Below the pieces are notes generated by a model. That model saw only the letters and a program-made list of their open reading frames with translations, was not told where the DNA came from and made no database searches. Positions 8,999-17,931 of a stretch of DNA of 64,000 nucleotides are shown piece after piece. The stretch comes from Amycolatopsis sp. EV170708-02-1 (GTDB lineage: Bacteria > Actinomycetota > Actinomycetes > Mycobacteriales > Pseudonocardiaceae): positions 5,022,001 through 5,086,000 of the forward strand of contig NZ_CP092497.1 in assembly GCF_022479115.1 (NCBI RefSeq), written 5' to 3'. The position numbers were made by a program, and so were the translations under genes. Position 1 is the stretch's first letter. Each line of letters starts with the position of its first letter.

Positions 8999-10698
8999 CG
9001 CGCGGTGATCCTCCAGCCGGTGGCGTCGAGCTGCCGCCGCCAGAACTCGGCGAAACGTCCTTTCGCCGCAAGGAGTTCCTCGACGGTGCCGGCTTCGGTG
9101 ATCCGCCCGTCCTCGAGGAAGAGCACCCGGTCGGCGTGCCGGATACCGGCGATCCGATGGGTGACGATCACCCGTGTCCTCGGCACGGAATCGGCGCTGA
9201 GCGAGCGGACCACGGCGTCCTCGTTCTCGGTGTCGAGCGCGCTGGTGGCCTCGTCGACGAGCAGCACGGGCGCCGGTTTGAGCAGCGCGCGGGCGATGGA
9301 CACCCGCTGCCGCTCCCCGCCGGAGAGCGCGGTGCCCGCCTCACCGACGGCCGTGTGGTCCATCAGTTCGTCGATCTTGGCGAGCCCGGCGACCTCGGCG
9401 ACCCGCTCTCCGCCCGCCGCGGGATCCCCCGCGAGCACGTTGTCCCGCACCGATCCTTCGAAGAGATACGGCTGCTGGAAGACGAAGGTGACGAGATCCC
9501 GGCTGAACTCCGCGACATCCTTGCCGTCGGCGAGCACGCGACCGCTCGTGGGCCGGTGCAGACCGGCGAGCAGCGCGAGCACGGTGCTCTTGCCCGAACC
9601 GGACGGTCCGACGATCGCGGTCGTCGTGCCGGGTTCCAGGGTGACGTCGAAGTCCTCCAGCACGTTCTCGGTGCCCGGCGCATACCGGAAACCGACCTTC
9701 TCGAACCGGATCAGCGGCGCCTCGGCCGGTGCCGCGGCCTCCCCCGCCGGGGCCACGGGCGCGGTGAGCACGGTGCGGATACGGCCGAGCGTGGTCGTGG
9801 CGGTCTCGATACCGGGTGCGAGCGCGCCGAGCGCGGTGAACGGTTCGAGGTACCGGGCGATCACGACGATCAGGGCGACGGCCTCGGGCACGCTCAGACC
9901 GCCTCGCGTGGTGAGCAGGACGGTCGTCCCCGCGAGCAGGATCAGCGCGAGCTGACCGGCGACGCCGAACAGCACCTGCCCCGGGATCTGCAGACGGAGC
10001 AGCCGCACGGTCGCGCCATGATGTGCGGTGAGCGCCGCGCCCGCGTGACTGCGCGCGGGCTCGACGCGGCGGGCGGCACGCAGCGTCTGCTGGGTGCGGG
10101 CGAACTCGACGATCCGCTCGGTCAGCGTGGTGTTCGCCTCCGCCGTCGCCCGGTCGGCGCGCCGGGTGATCCGCCCGGTCGCCCACAACGCGCCGAGCAG
10201 TACCGGAACCCCGGCCAGCGCGGCGACGCCGAGCGGCCAGGCGATCGGCAGCAGGGCCAGCGCGATCGCGATCGGCAGGAGGACCGCGCCGATGAGCGGG
10301 GTGAGCAGGTAGCCGACCAGGCCGACGAGGTCGGGGCCGGTGGCGGCGATGGCCTGCCGGGCGGTCTGGGTGTGCTCACCGTCCAACCAGGACAGCCGGA
10401 CCTCAGTCAGCCGCTCGGCGACGTCGTGCTGGGCGTGGTCCAGCACCCCGAAACCGAGTTCGAACCCGAGCCGCCCCACGACGGCGTCGACGGCCCAGCC
10501 TGCCGCGGTGACGGCCGCGAGCGCGCCGAGCCAGGGCAGCGCGTCCGACGGCTCCGCGCCGAACAAGGCCCCCACCAGCGGGACCAGCAGGACGACACCG
10601 GCGGCGCGCAGGAGCACCGAAAGCACGGCGAGCACGACATAGCGCCGGAACGCCGGGCGTTTCGACCCGGGGATCAGGCCCAGCAGCGTGCGGATCAC
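8995..10698 (-). CDS. irtB: IrtB-like ABC transporter half (TMD-NBD)
   Basis: A 567-residue ABC exporter-fold half-transporter, close to the 579 residues of mycobacterial IrtB. About 300 residues of transmembrane domain are followed by an ATPase with Walker [10 protein letters not shown], signature LSGGERQR and Walker [12 protein letters not shown] choose the GTG at 10698 because it overlaps the previous stop (GTGA). The neighbouring IrtA-like subunit carries the siderophore-interacting domain, so the pair is predicted to form a heterodimer in the inner membrane that, as shown for mycobacterial IrtAB, imports ferric siderophores despite its exporter fold. The symbol is by homology. Confidence 0.82.
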   Translation of the reverse strand: MIRTLLGLIPGSKRPAFRRYVVLAVLSVLLRAAGVVLLVPLVGALFGAEPSDALPWLGALAAVTAAGWAVDAVVGRLGFELGFGVLDHAQHDVAERLTEVRLSWLDGEHTQTARQAIAATGPDLVGLVGYLLTPLIGAVLLPIAIALALLPIAWPLGVAALAGVPVLLGALWATGRITRRADRATAEANTTLTERIVEFARTQQTLRAARRVEPARSHAGAALTAHHGATVRLLRLQIPGQVLFGVAGQLALILLAGTTVLLTTRGGLSVPEAVALIVVIARYLEPFTALGALAPGIETATTTLGRIRTVLTAPVAPAGEAAAPAEAPLIRFEKVGFRYAPGTENVLEDFDVTLEPGTTTAIVGPSGSGKSTVLALLAGLHRPTSGRVLADGKDVAEFSRDLVTFVFQQPYLFEGSVRDNVLAGDPAAGGERVAEVAGLAKIDELMDHTAVGEAGTALSGGERQRVSIARALLKPAPVLLVDEATSALDTENEDAVVRSLSADSVPRTRVIVTHRIAGIRHADRVLFLEDGRITEAGTVEELLAAKGRFAEFWRRQLDATGWRITAR

Positions 10699-13217
10699 GC
10701 GGTCACCCCCGCACCGGCACCGGCCTGCCACAAGCGGGCGTACCGCCCTTCCGAGGCGAGAAGTTCTTCGTGAGTCCCGCTTTCCGCGATCCGCCCGCGG
10801 TCGAGGACGACGATCCGGTCGGCGCCGGTGACGGTGTGCAGGCGGTGGGCGATGACCAGGACGGTGCGGCCCGCGGTGAGCCGGTCGAGTGCTTGCTGCA
10901 CGAGGTACTCCGACTCGGGATCGGCGAAGGCGGTCGCCTCGTCGAGGACGAGGACGGGGGCGTCGGCGAGGATCGCGCGGGCGATGGCCACCCGCTGGCG
11001 TTCCCCTCCGGACAACTGGGAGCCCGCACCGAGAACGGTGTCGTACCCCTGGGGCAGCCGGACGATCCGCTCGTGGATCTGCGCGTCACGGGCCGCGGCG
11101 ACGACCTGCTCTTCGGTGGCGCCGGGGACGGCGAGGGCGATGTTCTCCCGCACGGTCCCCTGGACGAGTTGCGGATCCTGCAGCACGAATCCCACCCGGC
11201 CGTAGAGTTCGTCGGCGGCGAAGGCGCGGACGTCCCGGCCGCCGACCCGGATCGAGCCTTCGGTGACGTCGTGGAAGCGCGCGACGAGGGCGGCGAGCGT
11301 CGACTTCCCCGCTCCCGACGGGCCGACGAGCGCGGTCACCGTGCCGGGACGCAAGGTCAGGGAAACGTTCTCCAGCACGGGAACGCCCGTGCGGTAGGCG
11401 AAGCCCACCCGGTCCAGTTCCACGGTGCCCGGCTCGACGCCCTCGCGGGCCGCAAGCTCCACTGTGGACAGTTCGGGTTCGTCGAGGACGACCTGGATCC
11501 GTCGGGCGGCCAGCATTCCCTCGCGAACGCCGCCGAGACCGTAGCCGATGCCCAGCAGCCGCGCGCCGAAAGTGGTGCCCAGTACCAGGAACGGGATCAG
11601 TGTCACCGGCTCCGTCCCGCCGCCCGCCACCATCGGCACGCCGGCTCCGGTGATCAGGAGCAGGAAGGTGGCGGGCCGGGTGGCGAAGTCCAGCATGGTC
11701 TTCTTGCCGGTGAACGGGCGCTGCCAGTCGCCGAGGAAACCGATGTACTCGTCGAGCCGCCGCCGGAACGACGAAGCCGCGGCGCCGCCGAACACGCGGA
11801 TCACCGGCTGCCCCTCCAGATACGCGCCGGCCTCGCCCGCCATCCGCTCCGCCCAGCGTGTCGCCTGGCCGGTCTTGGGGCCCGATTGGACGACCATGAT
11901 CGACGTGGTGACGAGGTAGACGAGGATCGGGACGAGCAGCACGAGGGCGAGCCGCCAGTCCACCGCGAACAGGTACGCCAGCACCGCGACCGGCGCGACC
12001 ACGGCCGCCACCGCGTCGGGTACGGCGTGCGTGACCAGGTAATGGAGCGACAGCGTGTCACCCTGCACGAGTTTCGCGACCGCGCCCGAGCCCCGGGCGG
12101 TGAACCAGCCCAGCGGCAGGCGCGCGAGCTTGCCCAGCAGGCGCCGACGCAGGTCGCGGGCGAACCGCGCGTCGGCCGCGTGCAGCCAGAGCACGACCGC
12201 GGACTCCAGCAGGGTGCCCAGGCCGAGCAGGACCAGCGCCGAGACACCGAGCGCCCACAGCGATTCGCCGCCCATGCGCAGCCGCCGGACCAGTTCCACC
12301 AGCAGCACGAAGGGCGCGAGACCGATCAGCGTCACGACGGCCTGCAGGATCCCGGCGAAGATCAGCGTGCGCCGCACCGGCGCGAGCAGCCGTCCGGCCG
12401 CCTGTGCCCGCCACGCTCCCTTCGGCGCCGCTTCGACGGGCTTCGGGACTTCGGCCGCCGGTTCTTCCTTCTCCCCGCGAAAAGCGCCCATGGCCCGGCC
12501 GTAGTACCAGTACGCCCGGCCGTGCACTTCGGACTTGGGGAAGCCGAACGCCTCGCGCAACCGCGTCTTCAGATGCTTGAACGAACCGGCTTCCGTCGCG
12601 ATCCACGCCTGCCAGTCCGACCAGTCACGCGTCTCGATCGCCGACGCGAGTGAAGTCGCGTCGAGGCGCGGCACCCAGTGCACGGTCAGCCGCGCGTGCG
12701 AGCCCAGCGGGATCAGCCTGTCGGTCTCGTCGTGCTCTTCGAGGTACAGCTCGATCGGGAGGTCGGCCGGGATCACCGCGAGGATCGCGTTGATCGCCGG
12801 GATCGAGGCCGAGTCGCCGATCAGCAGGTAGCCGGCGGGAGGTTCGGCGGGGACCGAGAAGGACGACGAACCCAGTGACATCACCGGAACCTTCGATCCG
12901 GGGCGAGCCTCACGCAGCCATCGCGACGCCGGACCGGCGGGCTCGTGCAGGACGACGTCGATCGCGAACGTGCCTGCTTCCGGGTCGGCCTCGGTGAGCG
13001 TGTACGCGCGCTGGAACTCCGTCGTGCCGCCTTCCGGATCCGGGAACCAGAACCGGAGCCAGGCCGCCGGCTCCACGACGACGTCCTCGAACAACGTCGA
13101 CGAGACGAACCGCACCCGCACGAAGCGCGGCGTGATCTCCTCGGTCTCGACGACGGTCGCTTCGTGGTCTCTTGCCCCGAAACCCCGCATCACCGCGCCT
13201 TGGAATCCGCGCGCCAT
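10695..13217 (-). CDS. irtA: IrtA-like: siderophore-interacting domain fused to ABC transporter
   Basis: An 840-residue fusion matching mycobacterial IrtA (about 859). Residues 1-235 are a siderophore-interacting/FAD domain with [11 protein letters not shown] (FAD-contact RxYT) and an NAD(P)H-like C-terminal half. The membrane domain follows, then an ATPase with [17 protein letters not shown] and [10 protein letters not shown]. In IrtA the N-terminal domain faces the cytosol and reduces the siderophore-bound iron. ATG at 13217 overlaps the TetR stop as TGATG; a GTG at 13220 is equally possible. It is coupled downstream to the IrtB-like gene. The substrate siderophore is not indicated. Confidence 0.88.
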   Translation of the reverse strand: MARGFQGAVMRGFGARDHEATVVETEEITPRFVRVRFVSSTLFEDVVVEPAAWLRFWFPDPEGGTTEFQRAYTLTEADPEAGTFAIDVVLHEPAGPASRWLREARPGSKVPVMSLGSSSFSVPAEPPAGYLLIGDSASIPAINAILAVIPADLPIELYLEEHDETDRLIPLGSHARLTVHWVPRLDATSLASAIETRDWSDWQAWIATEAGSFKHLKTRLREAFGFPKSEVHGRAYWYYGRAMGAFRGEKEEPAAEVPKPVEAAPKGAWRAQAAGRLLAPVRRTLIFAGILQAVVTLIGLAPFVLLVELVRRLRMGGESLWALGVSALVLLGLGTLLESAVVLWLHAADARFARDLRRRLLGKLARLPLGWFTARGSGAVAKLVQGDTLSLHYLVTHAVPDAVAAVVAPVAVLAYLFAVDWRLALVLLVPILVYLVTTSIMVVQSGPKTGQATRWAERMAGEAGAYLEGQPVIRVFGGAAASSFRRRLDEYIGFLGDWQRPFTGKKTMLDFATRPATFLLLITGAGVPMVAGGGTEPVTLIPFLVLGTTFGARLLGIGYGLGGVREGMLAARRIQVVLDEPELSTVELAAREGVEPGTVELDRVGFAYRTGVPVLENVSLTLRPGTVTALVGPSGAGKSTLAALVARFHDVTEGSIRVGGRDVRAFAADELYGRVGFVLQDPQLVQGTVRENIALAVPGATEEQVVAAARDAQIHERIVRLPQGYDTVLGAGSQLSGGERQRVAIARAILADAPVLVLDEATAFADPESEYLVQQALDRLTAGRTVLVIAHRLHTVTGADRIVVLDRGRIAESGTHEELLASEGRYARLWQAGAGAGVTA

Positions 13218-13915
13218 CACAGCCCCTCCCCCGTGGTCGCCAGATCGGCCACCATCTCGGCGACCGGCCTGCCCGGCGGGCCGGATCCGACCAGCCCGCG
13301 GATCGACGCGGTCAGCAGCAGCCGCACGTATTCGGGCCGCGGCACCTGCGGCAGCGCGGCGGACGGTTCGGCGAGCCGGTCGTCGCGGGACAACCGGTCG
13401 CGGACCGCCTGCCGCTCCCGGTCCAGCCCGTCGCCGTCGGCCTCCTCGGCGGCCGCGCTGTTCTCCTCGGACACGGTCATCGCGATGGTCATCTGCGCGA
13501 CCGCGCCACTGAGCACGATCGCCGCGCCGGGCTCGTAGCCCCGGCGGACGAGGGCGTCGACCTCGGTGTTCAGCAAGCGCTGACCGCCGTCACCGCGCGG
13601 GAACAGCAGTTGCAGATAGCCCGCGAGGCCCGGGTGCTCCAACATGAAGCCCCGCAGTTGCAGCGCGAAGGACAGCAGATGCCGTTCGAGGCCGTGCCGT
13701 GGGTCGTCCCGGAGCCGAAGCTCGGCCAGGATGCTCTCCCCGACCAGCCGCTCCAGCCCCCAACGGCCGTCGACGTGGCGATAGAGGGCGGTCGCGGTCA
13801 CCCCCAGCCGGACCGCGACCGCCTTGACGCTGAGCCTGCGCATCCCGAGCTCGCGACCGGCGCGCACGATGTCGTCCACCGCGACCGTGGCCGGACGGCC
13901 ACCGATGTTCGGCAT
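13217..13915 (-). CDS. TetR-family regulator heading the irtAB-like operon
   Basis: A 232-residue TetR-type regulator. The helix-turn-helix lies near residues 25-55 ([19 protein letters not shown]), with a variable C-terminal ligand domain. Its stop overlaps the IrtA-like start, so it is the first gene of the operon and probably autoregulates it. Mycobacterial irtAB is controlled by IdeR; I found no convincing IdeR/DtxR box upstream of 13915, so control here may differ. The effector is unknown. Confidence 0.87.
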   Translation of the reverse strand: MPNIGGRPATVAVDDIVRAGRELGMRRLSVKAVAVRLGVTATALYRHVDGRWGLERLVGESILAELRLRDDPRHGLERHLLSFALQLRGFMLEHPGLAGYLQLLFPRGDGGQRLLNTEVDALVRRGYEPGAAIVLSGAVAQMTIAMTVSEENSAAAEEADGDGLDRERQAVRDRLSRDDRLAEPSAALPQVPRPEYVRLLLTASIRGLVGSGPPGRPVAEMVADLATTGEGL

Positions 13916-14070
13916 CTCGCCCCCTTGGAAAGTTATAGGGGGAAACTAAGGGTCGGCTTACTTGATGTCAAGGCGCTTCTTGCGCCTTGGTCGAGGCTCG
14001 CGTTTGGAGACGCTCCAGCGATGTCGCCCGCGGGATGGCGATCGTCGTGCCCGGCGCGGCTCTCGGTCGG

Positions 14071-14610
14071 CGACCCACCCCCGACCTGCGACGAGCAGCG
14101 CCCCCAATGCGGCATTGGAGACACTCAGCGCCCCTAACGCCACATTGGGGGCACCGGGCCGAAGTCACCGCCGGCGCCCGGCGCGGTCCTCGCCGAAATC
14201 CGGCAACAGTGGCCTCGCGGTCAGCGACCCACCCCCGACCTGCGACGAGCAGCGCCCCCAATGCGGCATTCGAGACACCGAGCGCCCCTAACGCCACATT
14301 GGGGGCACCGGGCCGAAGTCACCGCCGGCGCCCGGCGCGGTCCTCGCCGAAATCCGGCAACAGTGGCCTCGCGGTCAGCGACCCACCCCCGACCTGCGAC
14401 GAGCAGCGCCCCCAATGCGGCATTCGAGACACCGAGCGCCCCTAACGCCACATTGGGGGCACCGGGCCGAAGTCACCGCCGGCGCCCGGCGCGGTCCTCG
14501 CCGAAATCCGGCAACAGCGGCCTCACCTCCGACCCGCACCAAGCAGTGCCCCCAATGACGCATTCGAGACACTCAGCGTCCCAAATGCGACATTGGGAAC
14601 CCCGAACCTC
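14071..14610. repeat. 154-bp tandem repeat array with embedded hairpins
   Basis: Three nearly identical 154-bp units start at 14071, 14225 and 14379, followed by a diverged partial unit to about 14610. Each carries the arms GCCCCCAATG and CATTGGGGGC about 33 bp apart (14100-14109 and 14143-14152 in unit 1). Unit 1 alone also has the tight palindrome CCAATGCGGCATTGG. The rest of the 13916-14748 gap holds the upstream region of the TetR gene and the protease terminator. No gene is supported in it. Confidence 0.9.
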
Positions 14611-14677
14611 ACCGAGCGCCCAGCAGCGGCACTGGCCGTCGCGCTGCTCCCGCAACCGCGAGGACGACCCGCATATG

Positions 14678-14713
14678 ACACCGGCGGGACCGCCGAAGCG
14701 GCCCCGCCGGTGT
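14678..14713 (-). terminator. Strong hairpin terminator after the S8 protease gene
   Basis: Perfect 11-bp arms ACACCGGCGGG and CCCGCCGGTGT continue inward to a stem of about 16 bp (one G-T pair) capped by TTCG when read on the minus strand. It lies 35 bp past the stop of the S8 protease gene. A UUCG-capped GC stem without a long T-tract is typical of high-GC actinobacterial terminators. Confidence 0.75.
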
Positions 14714-14748
14714 TTCCCTCCCGCCCCTGCCGGCGAGTCTCGGTGACC

Positions 14749-16287
14749 TCAGAACGTGATGGTGAACCCGTCGATGCTGCCGGTGTCGAACCGGTAGACG
14801 TCCTGTGCGCTCAGCTTCCAGGTGCCGTTGGCCGTTTCGGCGGAGGCGTCGACCGTGAAGGTCTGGTGCACGCCGCCGGCCGAGCCGACACCGCCGGAAT
14901 CCTTGAGGCGGTAGGCCTTGCCGCTCGGCCCGATCAGGTCGAGGACGAGGTCTGCGCTGTAGGTGTGCGAAACGTCCACCTTCACCGACAAGGCCGCGGA
15001 AGCCTTGCCGTCACAGCCGTCCTGGGTCACGGAGCTGGTAACGGCCGCCCCTGCGTCCGGAATGGACACCGGCGTGGTGTTCGACCTGGCCCCGCAGTTC
15101 GGGCCGGGGCCGCCGCTGCCGATGAACGACACGTTCAGCAGCTTGTTCGGCGTACCGCTGCCCGCGTTCTTGATGACGCCCGTGGTCGCACCGTTCACCA
15201 GCGCGTCGCGCACCTGCTGCGGCGTGGCTCCCGGATTGGCCGACAGGTAGAGCGCGGCCGCGCCGACGACGTGCGGCGTCGCCATCGAGGTCCCGTTCAT
15301 CACCGCGGAACCGCCGCTGCTCGGGCTCAGCGACGTGATGTTCGACCCCGGCGCGAAGATGTCGGTGCAGCTTCCGTAGTTGGAGAACGAAGACCGGTTG
15401 TCGGCCGAGTCCGAGGCGTTGACCGTGATCGCCTCGGGCACCCGGGCCGGGCTCGTGTTGCACGCGTCGGTGGAAGCGTTGCCCGCCGCCACCCCGTACA
15501 CGACACCCGACGCGATCGACCGCTTCACCGCGTCGTCCCCGACGCCGGGGGCGTCCATGGTCAGGCTCATGTTCGCCACGGCGGGCTTCTTCGCGTTGGC
15601 CGTCACCCAGTCGACGGCGTCGATGATGCCCGAGTCCGGTCCGGAGTTGTTGCAGCCCAGCACCTTCAGCCCGACGATCTTGACCTTCTTCGCGACACCG
15701 TAGGTCTTGCTGCCGATCGTGCCCGCGGTGTGGCTGCCGTGCCCGTGGCAATCCGAGCCGTCCCCGCCCATGAAGTCCTTGCCGAGGCTGGCACGGCCTT
15801 CGTACTCCGGGTTCGACGGGTTGATGCCGCTGTCGAGGTCGTACGCGGTGACACCCGCGCCTTCGTTGGGATAGTTGTAGGTCTTGTCGAGCGGAAGGCT
15901 CTTCTGGTCGACGCGGTCCAGTCCCCAGGTCGGGTTCTGCTGGGTGCCGGTGCCGCGTGCGGTGCCGTCTTCGTACACCGCCTTGACCGACGGGTCCGCG
16001 GCCAGCTTGCGCGCCTCGGCCGGGGTCATGCCCTTGGCCGAGAAACCGCGGAGAGCCGCCGTCCAGACCGAACGGACCTCGCCGCCGTACCGCTTGGCCA
16101 GATCGGCGGAAGCCGCTTGCCCGGCGGCCGCGACGTCCTGGAGGACGACGATGTACTGGTCGCCGTAGTGCTCCTTGGCCGGGATCACCGCGCCTTCGGC
16201 CTCGGCGGCGACGGCCGATCCGGCGCCGAGCGCGAGCAGCGGGCTCAGCAGACCGAGCGCCAGCAGCGTTTTCGTCTTGTCACGCAT
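14749..16287 (-). CDS. Secreted subtilisin-like S8 protease with P domain
   Basis: A 512-residue secreted serine protease. A signal peptide spans residues 1-28, an inhibitor I9-type propeptide about 40-110, and the S8 catalytic domain about 120-385 with Asp152 (AYDLDSGI), His183 (HGHGSHTAG) and Ser334 (NGTSMATPH). The C-terminal ~115 residues form a proprotein-convertase P domain ending in SIDGFTITF. Family enzymes mature by removing the propeptide outside the cell. It starts 27 bp after the S1 protease gene, so the two are probably cotranscribed, and a strong hairpin follows. Confidence 0.93.
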   Translation of the reverse strand: MRDKTKTLLALGLLSPLLALGAGSAVAAEAEGAVIPAKEHYGDQYIVVLQDVAAAGQAASADLAKRYGGEVRSVWTAALRGFSAKGMTPAEARKLAADPSVKAVYEDGTARGTGTQQNPTWGLDRVDQKSLPLDKTYNYPNEGAGVTAYDLDSGINPSNPEYEGRASLGKDFMGGDGSDCHGHGSHTAGTIGSKTYGVAKKVKIVGLKVLGCNNSGPDSGIIDAVDWVTANAKKPAVANMSLTMDAPGVGDDAVKRSIASGVVYGVAAGNASTDACNTSPARVPEAITVNASDSADNRSSFSNYGSCTDIFAPGSNITSLSPSSGGSAVMNGTSMATPHVVGAAALYLSANPGATPQQVRDALVNGATTGVIKNAGSGTPNKLLNVSFIGSGGPGPNCGARSNTTPVSIPDAGAAVTSSVTQDGCDGKASAALSVKVDVSHTYSADLVLDLIGPSGKAYRLKDSGGVGSAGGVHQTFTVDASAETANGTWKLSAQDVYRFDTGSIDGFTITF

Positions 16288-16314
16288 GGGAAGTCACCTC
16301 TGTTTCGGCGAAGG

Positions 16315-17772
16315 TCACTGGACGGTGAGCAGGTACGTGGTGGTCGCGGTCTTGCCGCCGGTGTCCTTGGCGGTCACCGTGACCGGATACGTTCCCGGCT
16401 TGAACGGCGCGAAGACCTGCATGGTCGAACTGCCGCCGCTCGAAACGATCCGCGGCGAGAACATCGGGTTGACCGGCAGCCCGGAACCACTGGCGGACAA
16501 CGTGATCGAACCCGTACCGCCGGTCGCGGTGACGGTGGCGCTCACGAGCGAACCCGCGCGGCCGGATCCGGACGACGGGTTCACCGTCACCCTCAGGTCA
16601 CCGACGGGAGGTTCGCCCGCCCCGACGGTGAGCGACAGTCCGGCGGTCGCCGTGTCAGTGGTCCCCTTCCCGGAAATCGTGACCTGGTAGGCCTTTTCCG
16701 GGGTTCCGGCGGCGGTCTCGATGGTCAGTTTGGCGACCTCGCCAGCCTTGATCGTCGCGGGCTGGAACGTGGCCTTGGCGCCCTCGGGCAGTCCCGACGC
16801 CGAAAGCGTGATGTCTTCGGTGCCGTTCTTGCCCGGTTTGCTCGTGACACTCGCCGACACGTACTTACCCGGCAAGACCTTCACCGACGCGGGCGAGGCC
16901 GCGAGAGTGAAGACGTCGCCCGGCTGCTCGCCGCCGATCTGTTCGGCGACCCAGTCCCCCATGTCGTTGTTGAGCCTGCTGTAGACGCTGTACCAGCGGA
17001 AATCGCTGCGGCTCCAGGAAGCGACGCCGACGACCTTCCCGTCGACGACGAACGGACCGCCACTGTCTCCGGGCAGGATGGTCTTGCGGCCGTCGGAGTA
17101 GCCGGCACAGATCATCGTCGCCGGGTCGACGCCGTTCTCCACACCCGTGCACTGGCTCGCGTTCACGATCGGCAGGGTCAGCTTGTGCAGCGTGACGTCC
17201 TGGGTGGAATCGTTGATGTCCTTCTTGCCGTAGCCGAGGCTGAACCCGTCCTTGCCGGGCGTCTCCAGCCCGGTGTCGGCGGAGGTGGCGACCTTCGCGT
17301 AGCCGCCGGGCGGGACCGGGATGTCACCGTCGACGGTGATCACCGCGACGTCGTAGCCGTTCCAGGGCTGGGTGAACTTGGGATGTGTCCGATAGTCGAC
17401 GGCCTTCAGCTGGGTCCCGCCCGCGCTCTTCAGGTCGTCGAGTCCATAAAGGACACTCTTCTCGCCTGCCAGCTCCTTGCAGTGGGCCGCGACCAGGACC
17501 TTCCGTGGCGCGATGACGGAGCCGGCGCAGCTCTGGCCCCTCGGCCGCGAACCGCCTTCCCGCAGGGCGGCGATGACGTACGGGTAGTCCTTCACCGACG
17601 CGGGAGAGCCACCGATGCTCTGACCGTGGCCGCCTCCCGACGGCAAGGGCGCGACATCGGTCGGGGCGATGGCATCAAGGGTGCCCGCCGGTTCCGCATC
17701 GGCGAGGCCCGCCGCCGATGCCAGCGCGGCCATGGTCAGGGCGACCACGCCTAAGATCCGTTTTCTGCTCAC
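16315..17772 (-). CDS. Secreted trypsin-like S1 protease with C-terminal Ig-like domains
   Basis: A 485-residue exported protease. A signal peptide (residues about 1-25) precedes a chymotrypsin-fold domain with His97 (VAAHC), Asp141 (GYDVAVI) and Ser237 (GDSGGP), and Asp in the LPGDSGG region consistent with tryptic specificity. Residues of about 270-485 form two beta-rich Ig-like/PKD-like repeats that could aid substrate or wall binding. I use the GTG at 17772, preceded by AAGGAA; the reading frame stays open further upstream but without a leader. It is followed by the S8 protease and preceded, 160 bp away, by the LuxR regulator gene on the same strand. Confidence 0.9.
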   Translation of the reverse strand: MSRKRILGVVALTMAALASAAGLADAEPAGTLDAIAPTDVAPLPSGGGHGQSIGGSPASVKDYPYVIAALREGGSRPRGQSCAGSVIAPRKVLVAAHCKELAGEKSVLYGLDDLKSAGGTQLKAVDYRTHPKFTQPWNGYDVAVITVDGDIPVPPGGYAKVATSADTGLETPGKDGFSLGYGKKDINDSTQDVTLHKLTLPIVNASQCTGVENGVDPATMICAGYSDGRKTILPGDSGGPFVVDGKVVGVASWSRSDFRWYSVYSRLNNDMGDWVAEQIGGEQPGDVFTLAASPASVKVLPGKYVSASVTSKPGKNGTEDITLSASGLPEGAKATFQPATIKAGEVAKLTIETAAGTPEKAYQVTISGKGTTDTATAGLSLTVGAGEPPVGDLRVTVNPSSGSGRAGSLVSATVTATGGTGSITLSASGSGLPVNPMFSPRIVSSGGSSTMQVFAPFKPGTYPVTVTAKDTGGKTATTTYLLTVQ

Positions 17773-17931
17773 GGTGATTCCTTTCCGGGAAAGCGCGACT
17801 GCCCGACAACTGTCGATCGGCACCGGAAGCGGAACAATAGTGGAATACGGCGATGCCCCCACTATTTAATGAAAGCACTCCTGACCTGCTGTTTCTCCGG
17901 CCTTACCCAGCGAATCGGCGAATACGTGCCC

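Noticed and set aside
9136..12653. Two long plus-strand frames over the irtA/irtB-like genes
   Set aside because: Low-complexity Arg/Gly/Asp-rich translations that mirror the ABC transporter genes; no recognised motif.
10695..13217. SIP-ABC fusion as an assembly or annotation chimera
   Set aside because: The frame is continuous, and mycobacterial IrtA has the same architecture and length.
13916..13990. IdeR/DtxR iron box upstream of the irt-like operon
   Set aside because: No sequence close to the TTAGGTTAGSCTAACCTAA pattern could be found by eye.
14071..14610. CRISPR array
   Set aside because: Units are 154 bp and nearly identical throughout, without short repeats alternating with unique spacers, and no cas genes are near.
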